A stretch of 64,000 nucleotides of DNA from Altererythrobacter sp. KTW20L (GCF_023501975.1 NZ_JAMFLH010000002.1:186001-250000); one strand, 5' to 3'. Numbered from the stretch's first letter, positions 17,476-26,691 are shown. Notes: a model not told the origin generated them from the letters alone. Numbers and translations are program-made.

Positions 17476-18049
17476 GACCGCGCAGTTCGGCAAGGTGGCG
17501 CTCTGCCAGGCGGCAATAGCGTTCCGTCTGGAAGCGGATCTTGGCGATCTGGCTTTCGTCCTGCGCCCGGAAGAATTTGGCCGGGCGGCCGACCCACACT
17601 TCGCCCGCCGGGATCACCTTGCCGGGGCTGAGAAGGGCGCCTGCCCCCAGCATCGCGCCGGGGCCGATCCGGCTGGCATCCATCGCCACCGCGCCCATGC
17701 CGACAAAGCCGCCGTCCTCCACCGTGGCTCCGTGGACGATGGCCATGTGGCCGATCACGCAATCCTCGCCGATCAGGGTGGGCAGGCCCTCTGTCGGCAC
17801 GGAGGCTTCGGGCCGCGGGCCTTCGACGTGGATTACCGTGCCATCCTGCACGTTCGACCGCGCGCCGACGACGATGCGGTGGATGTCGCCGCGCAGCACG
17901 CAGTTGTACCACACGCTCGCCTGCGGGCCGATTGTCACATCGCCAATGATCCTCGCGCCGGGGGCAATAAACGCACTGTCGTGGATTTGCGGCACCTTGC
18001 CCTCGAACGGCAGGATCGTGGCCCCGGGGAAGCGTGGATCGGCAGTCAT
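17456..18049 (-). CDS. Gamma-type carbonic anhydrase family protein
   Basis: A left-handed beta-helix (hexapeptide repeat) protein of 197 residues. It carries the gamma-class pattern SVWYNCVLRGD, VQDGTVIHVEG and VIGHMAIVHGATVEDGGFVGMGA, which provides the three histidines that hold the active-site metal. Family members are trimers; many have carbonic anhydrase activity, some do not. ATG 18049 overlaps the stop of the upstream GNAT gene by four bases; a start at 18061 would add four residues. Confidence 0.9.
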   Translation of the reverse strand: MTADPRFPGATILPFEGKVPQIHDSAFIAPGARIIGDVTIGPQASVWYNCVLRGDIHRIVVGARSNVQDGTVIHVEGPRPEASVPTEGLPTLIGEDCVIGHMAIVHGATVEDGGFVGMGAVAMDASRIGPGAMLGAGALLSPGKVIPAGEVWVGRPAKFFRAQDESQIAKIRFQTERYCRLAERHLAELRGHGAAES

Positions 18050-18618
18050 CTTGTGGCCCATTCCTCGCGGGTGATTTGGTAGACGATCGTCGGATTATCG
18101 ATCGGCGGATAATCGGGATCGTGAAACTCGAGCGCGGGCGCGCGGGTCATGCCGACCGCCTCCATCAGGCTCCAGCTGGCCACGTTTCGATTCGATGCCT
18201 GTGCCACCACGAATTCAGCACCGTGATCCTCAAAGGCCCAGCGCAGAACTGCATCAACCGCCTCGCGGGCATAGCCGCGCCGCCAGCGGTCCTCGCGCAC
18301 CAGCCAGCCGATTTCCAGATCGCCCGGATTAGGCGCATGGATGTCATCGACCCGCTTGAGCCCGCAATGGCCCACCAGTGCGCCACCATCCCGCTCGAAC
18401 ATCAGCAGGAAGCAGAACCCTTCGGCAGCAAAGGTGGCTGCAGAGCGGGCCAGCCGCTCGTCAATCTGGGCGCGGGTTATCACGCCTGCCAGATGCTCCA
18501 TCACCGTCGGGGTATTGAGCACGGTGAACACAGCGCCCGTATCCTGCATCTCGCCTGCATCAGACGCCTGCGGACAGCGCAGATCCAGCCGTGCGGTTTG
18601 CAGTACCGCTTCAGCCAT
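18046..18618 (-). CDS. GNAT family N-acetyltransferase (RimJ/RimL type)
   Basis: A 190-residue acetyltransferase. It starts like RimJ/RimL proteins (LQTARLDLRCPQASDAGEM). The acetyl-CoA-binding loop is in REDRWRRGYAREAVDAVLRW, and the SNRNVASWSLMEAVGM motif follows. The substrate is unknown; an N-terminal alpha-amine or a small amine is possible. It overlaps hemB by eight bases and the carbonic anhydrase gene by four, so it is co-expressed with both. Confidence 0.88.
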   Translation of the reverse strand: MAEAVLQTARLDLRCPQASDAGEMQDTGAVFTVLNTPTVMEHLAGVITRAQIDERLARSAATFAAEGFCFLLMFERDGGALVGHCGLKRVDDIHAPNPGDLEIGWLVREDRWRRGYAREAVDAVLRWAFEDHGAEFVVAQASNRNVASWSLMEAVGMTRAPALEFHDPDYPPIDNPTIVYQITREEWATR

Positions 18619-19618
18619 TGAGCAGCCGCGCCGCCAAAGGCGCGTGATAGGTCAGCACGCCGGAACAGCCCGCGCGCTTGAAGGCCAGCAGGGTCTCCAT
18701 CACCAGCGCATCGCGATCCCCTGCGCCGGCCGCTGCTGCCGCTTCGATCATCGCATATTCGCCGCTGACCTGGTAGGCGAAGACCGGCACATCGAACCGC
18801 GCCTTCACCTGTGCGACGATATCGAGGTAGGGCAGGCCGGGCTTGACCATCACGCTGTCGGCGCCCTCGGCAATGTCCAGCGCCACTTCGCGGCACGCTT
18901 CCAGCGCATTGGCCGGGTCCATCTGGTAGCCCTTCTTGTCGCCTTTCAGCAGGCCGCCTGAACCCACCGCATCGCGGAACGGGCCGTAGAAGGCACTGGC
19001 ATATTTGGCGGCATAGGACATGATCTGCACATCATGATGCCCGCCTGATTCCAGCGCGGCACGGATCGCGCCGATGCGGCCATCCATCATGTCGCTGGGC
19101 GCAATGATATCGGCCCCGGCGCGCGCCTGGTTCAGTGCCTGGTCCACCAGCACGGCGACCGTATCATCGTTCACCACGCGGCCCGCCTGGTCCACCAGCC
19201 CGTCCTGCCCGTGGCTGGTATAGGGATCCAGCGCCACGTCGGTCAGCACGCCGATCCCCTCGCCGCAGGCCTGCTTGATGGCGCGGATTGCCTGGCACAT
19301 CAGGTTGTCGGGATTGACCGCCTCGGCCCCGTCCTCGCTGCGGCGATCGTGCGGCGTATTGGGGAACAGCGCCACGCATGGGATACCCAGGGCCATGGCC
19401 TCCTTCGTCCGCTCGGCCACCAGGTCGACCGACCAGCGCGAGACGCCGGGCAGCGAGCCGACGGGTTCTTCCACGCCCTTGCCGCCGGTCACGAACAGCG
19501 GCCAGATCAAGTCTGCCGGGGTCAGCACGGTCTCGCGGTGGAGTGCCCGGCTCCAGCCGGCAGAGCGGCTACGGCGCAAACGGGTGGCTGGATAGCTGGC
19601 GGAATGGCTGGTGTTCAT
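18611..19618 (-). CDS. hemB: Delta-aminolevulinic acid dehydratase (porphobilinogen synthase)
   Basis: HemB condenses two 5-aminolevulinate molecules into porphobilinogen for heme and chlorophyll synthesis. The 335 residues carry both Schiff-base lysines: SYAAKYASAFYGPF and DSVMVKPGLPYLDI. The metal loop reads DVALDPYTSHGQDG, with aspartate/alanine in place of the zinc-binding cysteines, so this is the magnesium-dependent type common in Alphaproteobacteria. It heads an operon with GNAT, gamma carbonic anhydrase and YggU genes. The later heme genes hemE, hemJ and ctaA are elsewhere in this window. Confidence 0.96.
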   Translation of the reverse strand: MNTSHSASYPATRLRRSRSAGWSRALHRETVLTPADLIWPLFVTGGKGVEEPVGSLPGVSRWSVDLVAERTKEAMALGIPCVALFPNTPHDRRSEDGAEAVNPDNLMCQAIRAIKQACGEGIGVLTDVALDPYTSHGQDGLVDQAGRVVNDDTVAVLVDQALNQARAGADIIAPSDMMDGRIGAIRAALESGGHHDVQIMSYAAKYASAFYGPFRDAVGSGGLLKGDKKGYQMDPANALEACREVALDIAEGADSVMVKPGLPYLDIVAQVKARFDVPVFAYQVSGEYAMIEAAAAAGAGDRDALVMETLLAFKRAGCSGVLTYHAPLAARLLNG

Positions 19619-19666
19619 GGGCGAGCGTCCTGCCGCAAAAGCCGCTGGACTGCAATCAGCCGCGCG

Positions 19667-21367
19667 TTACGCCGGGATCCGCTGGCGGTTCTCCAGCCGG
19701 TCGATCTCGCGCGCGGGTTCGTCGACAAAGGCAGGATCGGGTGCGAGCGGAGCCAGGGCCGCACCGGGTTCCACCCGTTGCAGCAGGTCCAACTGGGCGC
19801 GGAAATCGGCCAGTTCGCGCCCTTCGAGCTGGGCGCGGGTGACAAAGCGCACGGTTGACGGGTCGATCGTCTGGCCATTGCGGTACATTTCGTAGTGCAG
19901 GTGCGGTCCGGTGCTGAGGCCGGTCGATCCGACATAGCCGATTACCTGCCCGCGCCGGACCTGCTGGCCATTGCTCACCGCGATACGGCTCATATGGGCA
20001 TAGCCCGTGCCGAGACCGCCCGCATGGCTAAGGCGCACGAAATTGCCATGCCCGCCGTTGCGCCCCGCAAAGGTCACGCGGCCATCGGTAACGGCATAGA
20101 TCGGCGTGCCCTGGGCAGCCCGGAAATCGAGGCCAGCGTGCAGTCTGCGATAACCGAGGATCGGGTGGCGGCGCATGCCATAGCGGCTGGTGATCGCGCC
20201 CGGCACCGGAGCCAGCAAGCCTTCGCGCTGCTCTCCCACGCCAGAAGCTTCGAAGTAGCGCCCTTCGCGGCCCCAGCGCATCATGCGCTTTACCGGGCGG
20301 CCATCGCGCAGGATCGCGGCGTAGAGCAGTTCGCCCTCGTCCACTTCGCCGGTTGCGGCGCGCTTGTAATCGACAATCAGGTCGAACTCGTCGCCAGCGC
20401 GGATATCGCCGTTCATTTCAGCCGAGATCACCCGCAGGAACTTCTGCGCCGATGCCGCCGGGGCACCGGCCGCCCGGGCGGAGCGGAAAAGGCTGTCGCC
20501 CACCGTGGCACGGATGCGCAGCGGAGTGGCATCGACCGCGATCGGCTTGGGATTGAGCACCAGCCGCCCGTCCTGCCGCTCCACCGCCAGTTGCAGATCG
20601 AACCGCGCACGGAAGGACAGGGCATCGACCGGTCGCGGCGCACCCGAAGCGAGGCGGCGACCCAAGGTGATATCGACCTGCGTACCGGACTGGATTTCGC
20701 TTGGCGGCATGGCACCGGCAATCAGGCGGGCGATCTCGCCTGCTTCGTCCTGGCTCACCCCGGCACGGCGCAGCATGCGCTCGAAACTGTCCCCCTGGGC
20801 CAGGGTAGCAACCATGTCGAGCCGCGGGCGTTCAGGGGCATTAGTCAGCGGGATAACCGCCTGGGTCGCGCCCATCCGGCGGCCGCTGTCGGCCCCCAGG
20901 GCCAGCGGCATGATCATCTGGCTGCGGAATTCGTCGCGCACATGGTCGTCGATCACCATGGAGGGTGCGGCCTCGACTTCGGAAAAACCGGGGAATGCCG
21001 CCAGCGCCAGCGCCGACAGGCCGACCAGCGTGCCAACCCCGCGCAGCCACCGGCGCGAACCAATGTCGCGCGCCAGATCGGGCGCAAGATCGATGCCCGA
21101 CAGCCTCAGCGAAGCATGTTCGCGCCATTCGTGATAGCGATCGGCAAAACCGCCGATGCGCGCCTGCTTGCGTGAAACAGCTGCGGAATCCGTTACGGAT
21201 TTCGGCGGCAAAGCGTGCGCCAAAGACAGCTGCGCCGACGGGAAATTCCCGCCTGCCCCCGCTTCGTGTCCCTGGTTGTCACGCTCGGTGAACAAGCTCA
21301 CCCTCCAAATGGCCGCCATGTGTCCGGACGGCCCCGTCCCGTGGGGATAATTACTGACCTTGTCCAT
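19667..21367 (-). CDS. M23 (LytM) family peptidase, membrane anchored
   Basis: A 566-residue envelope protein. An N-terminal cytoplasmic part of about 105 residues precedes a membrane segment (WLRGVGTLVGLSALALAAF). Next come a LysM-like stretch (ATLAQGDSFERMLRRAGVS) and a beta-rich region. The C-terminal LytM domain has RLHAGLDFRAAQGTPIYAV and the PHLHYEMYRNG zinc site. The domain order resembles MepM-like endopeptidases that open peptide cross-links during growth or division. It is divergent from the helicase gene and has a CtrA-like box and two GANTC sites just upstream. Confidence 0.9.
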   Translation of the reverse strand: MDKVSNYPHGTGPSGHMAAIWRVSLFTERDNQGHEAGAGGNFPSAQLSLAHALPPKSVTDSAAVSRKQARIGGFADRYHEWREHASLRLSGIDLAPDLARDIGSRRWLRGVGTLVGLSALALAAFPGFSEVEAAPSMVIDDHVRDEFRSQMIMPLALGADSGRRMGATQAVIPLTNAPERPRLDMVATLAQGDSFERMLRRAGVSQDEAGEIARLIAGAMPPSEIQSGTQVDITLGRRLASGAPRPVDALSFRARFDLQLAVERQDGRLVLNPKPIAVDATPLRIRATVGDSLFRSARAAGAPAASAQKFLRVISAEMNGDIRAGDEFDLIVDYKRAATGEVDEGELLYAAILRDGRPVKRMMRWGREGRYFEASGVGEQREGLLAPVPGAITSRYGMRRHPILGYRRLHAGLDFRAAQGTPIYAVTDGRVTFAGRNGGHGNFVRLSHAGGLGTGYAHMSRIAVSNGQQVRRGQVIGYVGSTGLSTGPHLHYEMYRNGQTIDPSTVRFVTRAQLEGRELADFRAQLDLLQRVEPGAALAPLAPDPAFVDEPAREIDRLENRQRIPA

Positions 21368-21380
21368 TGCCCTGATAAAG

Positions 21381-21395
21381 TAAATTCGGCCTTAA
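21381..21395. promoter_or_regulatory. CtrA-box-like motif with nearby GANTC sites
   Basis: TAAA-N7-TTAA lies 14 bases upstream of the M23 gene start; the CtrA consensus is TTAA-N7-TTAA, so there is one mismatch. GANTC sites follow at 21408-21412 and 21424-21428. A cell-cycle control of the peptidase, or of the divergent helicase, is suggested but not shown. Confidence 0.35.
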
Positions 21396-21506
21396 CAACG
21401 ACCAGCCGAGTCCGCCTTGCGGTGAATCGAACTTGAGGGTTTTCCCCTATGGCCGGGCGCAAGGTGATTGCACCTGCGCCAAGCCACCCTACACTTGGGG
21501 GCAGTT

Positions 21507-24161
21507 GTGAATGCGCGTGTCCCCGATCACCGCATCCGCGCCGTCCTGGGGCCGACCAATACCGGCAAGACCCACCTGGCGATTGAGCGGATGTGCGGCC
21601 ATTCCAGCGGGGCGATCGGCTTCCCGCTGCGGCTTCTGGCGCGCGAGGTGTTCGACAAGGTCCGCGCAATCAAGGGCGATGCCCAGGTTGCCCTGATTAC
21701 CGGCGAGGAACGGATCGAACCGCCCAATGCCCGCTATCTGCTGTGCACGGTGGAGGCCATGCCGCGCAGCCTGATGGCCGAGGGCGGAGATCGCGCCTTC
21801 GTGGCGCTGGACGAAGCGCAACTGTGCGCCGACCGCGAGCGCGGCCACATCTTCACCGATCGCCTGCTCCATGCCCGCGGACGAGAGGAGACCATGCTGC
21901 TGGGTTCCGCCACGCTCGAACCCATGGTGCGGGCGCTGGTGCCGGGCGTGCAGGTGGAACAGCGACCAAGGTTCTCCACGCTCAGCCATGCAGGAACGGT
22001 CAAGTTGTCGCGCCTGCCGCCCCGCAGCGCGATCGTCGCCTTCTCGATAGAGGAGGTTTACCGCGTGGCCGAGCTGCTGCGGCGGTTTCGCGGCGGCGCG
22101 GCGGTGGTGATGGGGGCGCTCAGCCCGGAAACCCGTAACCGGCAGGTGGCGCTGTTCCAGTCGGGCGAGGTCGATTACATCGTGGCGACCGATGCCATCG
22201 GCATGGGCCTCAACCTCGATGTCCACCATGTCGCCTTCGCCTCGCTGTCGAAGTTCGACGGGGTGCGCCAGCGGCGGCTGACCCCGGCGGAAATGGCCCA
22301 GATCGCCGGGCGCGCCGGGCGGCACCAGCGCGATGGCACCTTCGGTACGCTGGCGGGAGGTCGCGGCAAGGACAATGCCTTCACCGACGAGGAGGTCTAT
22401 GCCATCGAGCAGCACCGTTTTGCTCCGCTAACCCGGCTATTCTGGCGCGAGGCCGAGCCGCGCTGCACCTCTGTGGACGCGCTGATCGCCGACCTCGAGC
22501 GTCCGCCCGAGCTGCCCCAGCTGGCTGCCGCTCCCGAAGCGATCGACCTTGCCGTGCTGAAACGGCTTGCGGAGGATGAGACAGTGCGCCGTGACGCCAC
22601 TACGCCTGCCCAGGTGAAGCGCCTGTGGCAGGTGTGCCAGCTCCCCGATTTCCGCCAGCAGGGAGCAGAGATGCATTCGCGCTTCGTGGCCCGGCTGTGG
22701 AGCGACCTGCGCCAAGGCCACCTGGGCGCGGATTTCGTCGCCGCCCGGATCGGCGAGCTTGGCGAGACGCGGGGCGACATCGACACATTGCAGGGGCGGC
22801 TCGCGGCGATTCGTAGCTGGGCCTACATCTGCCAGCGGCCCGACTGGGTGCTGGCGCGTGACGAAATGGCTGCCCGCGCCCGCTCGGCAGAGGCAAAATT
22901 ATCCGATGCCTTGCACCAGAGATTAACCGAACGTTTTGTTAATCGGCGGACTGCTGTACTGATGAAAAGCATGGGGAAGGATGCCGGATTGTTGCGCGTA
23001 ACACTTGAAGACAATGGAAAAGTCACCGTCGAGGGGGAGCCGATCGGCCACCTCGAGGGGTTTCGTTTTGTGGTTGATGCCGATGCCAGCCGCGAGGATC
23101 GCAAGTTGATGCTTGCGGCGGCGGAAAAGCACCTGCCGCAATTGCTGGCGCAGAGGGCCGAGGCCCTGGTGACGAGCGAACTCGGCGCGCTAGAGATCGG
23201 CAGGCATGACGGCGTTCCCGCCATCCTGCGCGACAACCAGCGCATCGCCCGACTGGAACACACCAAGGCGGCAACCCGTTTTCGCATAGTTCTGGACAAG
23301 GATCTGGCCCCGCTCGACCCTGCGCAGCGCACGCGGCTGGCCGAGGCGCTGGATCATTGGCTCGAAGGGCAGCTCGCCCCGCTTGCCCCCCTGCGGCAGA
23401 TCGAGGAAGCCGCGGTCGATCCCGAGGCGGGCACCGAAGTGCGCGCCCTGCTGCTCACCCTGGCGGGCCGCAATGGCTCGGTCCGGCGCGAGGATGCCGG
23501 GCTGGCGACGGTCCCCAAGGAAAAGCGCCCCCTGCTGCGCCAGCTCGGCGTGCTGATCGGCACGCTCGACGTGTTCATGCCCGCCCTGCTCAAGCCTGCG
23601 CCGCGCAAGCTGCTACACGACCTGGGGCTGGATAGCCGCCCGCTCAATCCGCGGATGGAAGCGGTGATCGCGGCGGAACGGCAGATGCCGGCAGGCTATG
23701 TCCGCGCAGGCAGCCAGGCGGTGCGGATCGACATGGCCGAAAAGCTGTTCCGCGCCGCACACGACCAGCGGGCCAAGGCCGTGGCGAAAGGCAGCCCGCG
23801 CGGCTTTCCGGTCGATCCGGCCCTGCCGACATCGATGGGACTGGTGCCCGACAATTTCCGCGCCCTGATGCGCGATGCGGGCTTCCGTCCGGGCGAACAG
23901 CGGGCCTTGCCCGAGGGTGCTTTCGGACCCCCCGCGCCGCTGGTGTGGTCCTGGCGTCCTCACCGCAAGGACCAGCCCCGCTCTGAACACGGATCGCGCG
24001 AGCAGGACCGGCGTCCCCGGCACAACGGGCCCAAGGGCAAGGGCGGCAAGCCCGGGTCACACACAGGACCACAAAACCAGCCGCAAGCTGCCGAGCGCAA
24101 GCCCGAAAGCGCGCCGCCTGCCAACAATCCCTTCGCCGGACTGGCGGACCTTCTGAGGTAG
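21507..24161 (+). CDS. Suv3-like DEAD/DEAH-box helicase
   Basis: An 884-residue superfamily 2 helicase resembling mitochondrial Suv3. Walker A is GPTNTGKT (15-22), the DEAQ box is in AFVALDEAQLC, and motif VI is QIAGRAGRHQRDGTFG. The middle and C-terminal parts are alphaproteobacteria-type extensions, and the last 70 residues are proline-, lysine- and arginine-rich and probably disordered, as in RNA-binding tails. GTG 21507 is preceded by GGGGG at good spacing; a TTG at 21468 is also in frame. The S4-domain gene follows after 12 bases, which suggests an RNA or ribosome role. Confidence 0.88.
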   Translation: MNARVPDHRIRAVLGPTNTGKTHLAIERMCGHSSGAIGFPLRLLAREVFDKVRAIKGDAQVALITGEERIEPPNARYLLCTVEAMPRSLMAEGGDRAFVALDEAQLCADRERGHIFTDRLLHARGREETMLLGSATLEPMVRALVPGVQVEQRPRFSTLSHAGTVKLSRLPPRSAIVAFSIEEVYRVAELLRRFRGGAAVVMGALSPETRNRQVALFQSGEVDYIVATDAIGMGLNLDVHHVAFASLSKFDGVRQRRLTPAEMAQIAGRAGRHQRDGTFGTLAGGRGKDNAFTDEEVYAIEQHRFAPLTRLFWREAEPRCTSVDALIADLERPPELPQLAAAPEAIDLAVLKRLAEDETVRRDATTPAQVKRLWQVCQLPDFRQQGAEMHSRFVARLWSDLRQGHLGADFVAARIGELGETRGDIDTLQGRLAAIRSWAYICQRPDWVLARDEMAARARSAEAKLSDALHQRLTERFVNRRTAVLMKSMGKDAGLLRVTLEDNGKVTVEGEPIGHLEGFRFVVDADASREDRKLMLAAAEKHLPQLLAQRAEALVTSELGALEIGRHDGVPAILRDNQRIARLEHTKAATRFRIVLDKDLAPLDPAQRTRLAEALDHWLEGQLAPLAPLRQIEEAAVDPEAGTEVRALLLTLAGRNGSVRREDAGLATVPKEKRPLLRQLGVLIGTLDVFMPALLKPAPRKLLHDLGLDSRPLNPRMEAVIAAERQMPAGYVRAGSQAVRIDMAEKLFRAAHDQRAKAVAKGSPRGFPVDPALPTSMGLVPDNFRALMRDAGFRPGEQRALPEGAFGPPAPLVWSWRPHRKDQPRSEHGSREQDRRPRHNGPKGKGGKPGSHTGPQNQPQAAERKPESAPPANNPFAGLADLLR

Positions 24162-24173
24162 AACCTGACTGCG

Positions 24174-24443
24174 ATGCGGCTCGACCTCTTGCTCGTGCGC
24201 CTGCGCTTCGTGGCTTCGCGCAAGCTGGCGCAGGACTGGATCGGCGCTGGGCACATGCGCCGCAACGGCAGCCGGGTGGTAAAGGCCAACCAGCCGGTGG
24301 CTCCGGGCGACGTGCTGACCTTGCCGCTGCCAATTGGCATGGCAACGACTGTGCGGGTGATAGAAATCCTTGCTTTGCCCGAGCGGCGCGGTCCGGCAAG
24401 CGAGGCACAGACCTGTTATCGGGTGCTTGACGTCCAGACTTGA
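24174..24443 (+). CDS. S4-domain RNA-binding protein (Hsp15-like)
   Basis: An 89-residue protein with one S4 domain (MRLDLLLVRLRFVASRKLAQ, then GHMRRNGSRVVKANQPVAPGD). Hsp15 rescues stalled 50S-nascent chain complexes under heat stress. It is translated directly after the Suv3-like helicase, a pairing that is common in Alphaproteobacteria. Confidence 0.88.
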   Translation: MRLDLLLVRLRFVASRKLAQDWIGAGHMRRNGSRVVKANQPVAPGDVLTLPLPIGMATTVRVIEILALPERRGPASEAQTCYRVLDVQT

Positions 24444-24530
24444 CCGGGGCGCGGCAATCGCCATAGCAGGGCAAAACCCGGCGCCCGATGAAAGACAGGC
24501 GGCCGAACGGATCGAAGGGAACTCGCTCAC

Positions 24531-24869
24531 ATGACTTATGTCGTCACCGACGCCTGCATCAAGTGCAAGTACACCGACTGTGTCGAGGTGTGCCCGGTGG
24601 ACTGCTTCTACGAAGGCGAGAACATGCTCGTGATCAACCCTTCGGAATGCATCGACTGCGGCGTCTGCGAGCCCGAATGCCCGGCCGAAGCCATCCTGCC
24701 CGATACCGAAAGCGGCACGGAAAAGTGGCTCGAGCTGAACACCCAGTATTCCGCCCTGTGGCCCAACATCACCGAAAAGAAGGATCCGCCGGAAGATGCG
24801 GATGAATTCAAGGGCCAGGAAGGCAAGTTCGACGCCTTCTTCTCGCCTGAGCCCGGCGAAGGCGACTAA
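24531..24869 (+). CDS. fdxA: 7Fe-type ferredoxin FdxA
   Basis: A 112-residue ferredoxin carrying one [3Fe-4S] and one [4Fe-4S] cluster. The cysteines are C9, C12, C17, C21 and C25 in the first half and C40, C43, C46 and C50 in the second ([12 protein letters not shown]). The acidic C-terminal extension is the typical FdxA tail. It transfers electrons in the cytoplasm; the partner is unknown. It is 87 bases after the S4 gene and is followed by a terminator. Confidence 0.95.
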   Translation: MTYVVTDACIKCKYTDCVEVCPVDCFYEGENMLVINPSECIDCGVCEPECPAEAILPDTESGTEKWLELNTQYSALWPNITEKKDPPEDADEFKGQEGKFDAFFSPEPGEGD

Positions 24870-24898
24870 GCCGCTTTAAACGCTTGTAAAATTGCTGG

Positions 24899-24936
24899 AA
24901 AGCCCGGTGTACCTGCAAAAGGCACGCCGGGTTTCC
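24899..24936 (+). terminator. Probable terminator after fdxA
   Basis: AAAGCCCGG and CCGGGTTT form a stem around an imperfect GTGTACC...GGCACG inner part about 30 bases after the fdxA stop. The T-run is short. Confidence 0.55.
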
Positions 24937-24964
24937 GTGCACCTTGCCGCCCCACTGGTAATTT

Positions 24965-24986
24965 TGTTGCGAATCTGCTATATAAT
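24965..24986 (+). promoter_or_regulatory. Candidate promoter for carD
   Basis: A perfect TATAAT is at 24981-24986, preceded by the AT-rich TTGTTGCGAATCTGCTA. No good -35 hexamer is found at 17 bases. It would give a leader of about 155 bases before carD, which I cannot otherwise explain. Confidence 0.4.
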
Positions 24987-25146
24987 GAAACGCTCACCCG
25001 TATCCCTTTCGTGGAACGGGCAGATAGGAAGGCAGGTTTCCCCCTCTCAGCGTCGTCACAACCGGGATGAAGGCCGCCGGCGGGTCGCGCGGTCGATCAA
25101 TCCCTGTCGCTGAAGCAGAGACCTGTCGGCAGTGAAAGGACAATAC

Positions 25147-25683
25147 ATGGCATCTGTTGCCCCCGCCTTCGACGTAGGCGATTATGTTGTTTATCCCAAG
25201 CACGGTGTCGGTCGCGTGATCGAGTTGCAGAGCGAGGAAATCGCCGGAATGCAGCTCGAACTCTACGTGCTCCGGTTCGAGAAGGAACGCATGACCTTGC
25301 GCGTTCCGGTCAACAAGGTCGAAGCCATCGGCATGCGCAAGCTGTCGAGCGACAAGACCCTGAAGGAAGCGATGGAAACCCTCAAGGGCAAGCCCAAGGT
25401 CAAGCGCACCATGTGGAGCCGCCGGGCGCAGGAATACGAAGCGAAGATCAATTCGGGCGACCTGGTGTCAATCGCCGAAGTGACGCGCGACCTGTTCCGC
25501 CCGGAAGACCAGCCCGAGCAGTCTTATTCCGAACGCCAGATCTTCGAGGCTGCCTCCAGCCGCCTCGCCCGCGAACTGGCGGCGATGGAAAAGACCGATG
25601 AACCCGCCGCGTTGCAGAAGATCCTCAACGTGCTGAAGGAGCATGCTCCCCAGTACTACGAGACCGCTGCCGAAGACGCCTGA
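25147..25683 (+). CDS. carD: CarD family transcriptional regulator
   Basis: A 178-residue RNA polymerase-binding regulator. The N-terminal Tudor-like RNAP-interaction domain (about 8-65) has FDVGDYVVYPKHGVGRVIE and VLRFEKERMTLRVP. The C-terminal helical domain contains MWSRRAQEYEAKINSGDL and ends in an acidic tail. CarD stabilises open promoter complexes, notably at rRNA genes. ATG 25147 is preferred over an in-frame start five codons upstream (MKGQY). The gene is monocistronic, with a long leader upstream and a strong terminator behind. Confidence 0.93.
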   Translation: MASVAPAFDVGDYVVYPKHGVGRVIELQSEEIAGMQLELYVLRFEKERMTLRVPVNKVEAIGMRKLSSDKTLKEAMETLKGKPKVKRTMWSRRAQEYEAKINSGDLVSIAEVTRDLFRPEDQPEQSYSERQIFEAASSRLARELAAMEKTDEPAALQKILNVLKEHAPQYYETAAEDA

Positions 25684-25713
25684 AGCGGGCCCAAAGGGCA
25701 CCAGAAGGTCTAG

Positions 25714-25747
25714 AAGGGGCCGCTCCGCATGCCGGGGCGGCCCTTTT
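25714..25747 (+). terminator. Intrinsic terminator after carD
   Basis: AAGGGGCCGCTCCG pairs with CGGGGCGGCCCTTTT, giving a GC-rich stem followed by a short T-run, 30 bases after the carD stop. Confidence 0.85.
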
Positions 25748-25845
25748 CGCATGTCGACCAGCGACCTGTCAGGATCGACCGGTGCGTTTGCCTGGTCGGC
25801 CCCGCTCGTGTATCAGTGACTTAACACACAGATACAGGAGTCGTC

Positions 25846-26691
25846 ATGAACGGCAAGATCAACGGCAGGGGTTTCGAGAAGATGTTCCGCGCAGTCGGCC
25901 CCTTCGTGGCCATGGCCGCGATGAGCGGGGTGATGGCAGCCCAGCGCAAGAACGGCAAATTCCAGTTCGACTGGGATGGCCCCGATTGCGGCGCCGGCAA
26001 GGGATTCGGTGCCAAGGGCAGCGTTCCGCTGGATGACCTCGACATGGGCGGCGAGACGCCGACCGGGCTGGTCCTTGCCGGAGCCGACCGGGTGACGATA
26101 ACCGAAGGCGAAGACTTCGCCATCGCCATCCAGGGTGATGACGAGGCGAAGGAGGACTTGCGCTTCTGCCTGAAGGACGGTGCGCTCCATGTGGCCAGCA
26201 ACAACAGCAGCCATGGCGGCGAAGGCGTGGCGACGATCACCGTGACCATGCCTGCCCCGCACAAGGTCACCCTTGCCGGATCGGGCGAAATCACAGTCGA
26301 ATGCCTGCCCGACGATGCCGAAGTGGTGATCGCCGGGTCCGGCCGCGTGGTGGCGCGCGATATCGCGGTTGACCGGCTCGACGTGTCGATCGCCGGCAGC
26401 GGACGGTTCAAGGCGAGCGGCAAGGTCGCACGGCTCGATCTCAATGTCGCGGGCAGTGGATCGGCGAAGATGGGTGCGGTCATGGTCGACAAGGCCCGCG
26501 TCACCATCGCCGGGTCGGGCAACGCGGTGTTCGCCAGCGATGGCGAGGTGAAGGCGCGGCTGATGGGTTCGGGCACGGTCACTGTGCGCGGCGGGGCGCG
26601 GTGCAAGGTGCAAGGCATGGGCACCGGCTCGCTGGTCTGCGAACGGCGCGACAGCGGGATCGACGACACGGGCGGGGACAGCGGCGACTGA
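25846..26691 (+). CDS. GIN domain protein (DUF2807), first copy
   Basis: A 281-residue protein whose residues 60-270 form a DUF2807 'GIN' beta-solenoid with repeated turns: VTLAGSGEITVE, VVIAGSGRVVAR, VSIAGSGRFKAS, LNVAGSGSAKMG and VTIAGSGNAVFA. The N-terminus has one hydrophobic stretch (GPFVAMAAMSGVMAA) without a clear cleavage site. The domain is usually extracytoplasmic and of unknown role. It leads a three-gene plus-strand cluster with a small lipoprotein and a second GIN protein. Confidence 0.85.
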   Translation: MNGKINGRGFEKMFRAVGPFVAMAAMSGVMAAQRKNGKFQFDWDGPDCGAGKGFGAKGSVPLDDLDMGGETPTGLVLAGADRVTITEGEDFAIAIQGDDEAKEDLRFCLKDGALHVASNNSSHGGEGVATITVTMPAPHKVTLAGSGEITVECLPDDAEVVIAGSGRVVARDIAVDRLDVSIAGSGRFKASGKVARLDLNVAGSGSAKMGAVMVDKARVTIAGSGNAVFASDGEVKARLMGSGTVTVRGGARCKVQGMGTGSLVCERRDSGIDDTGGDSGD

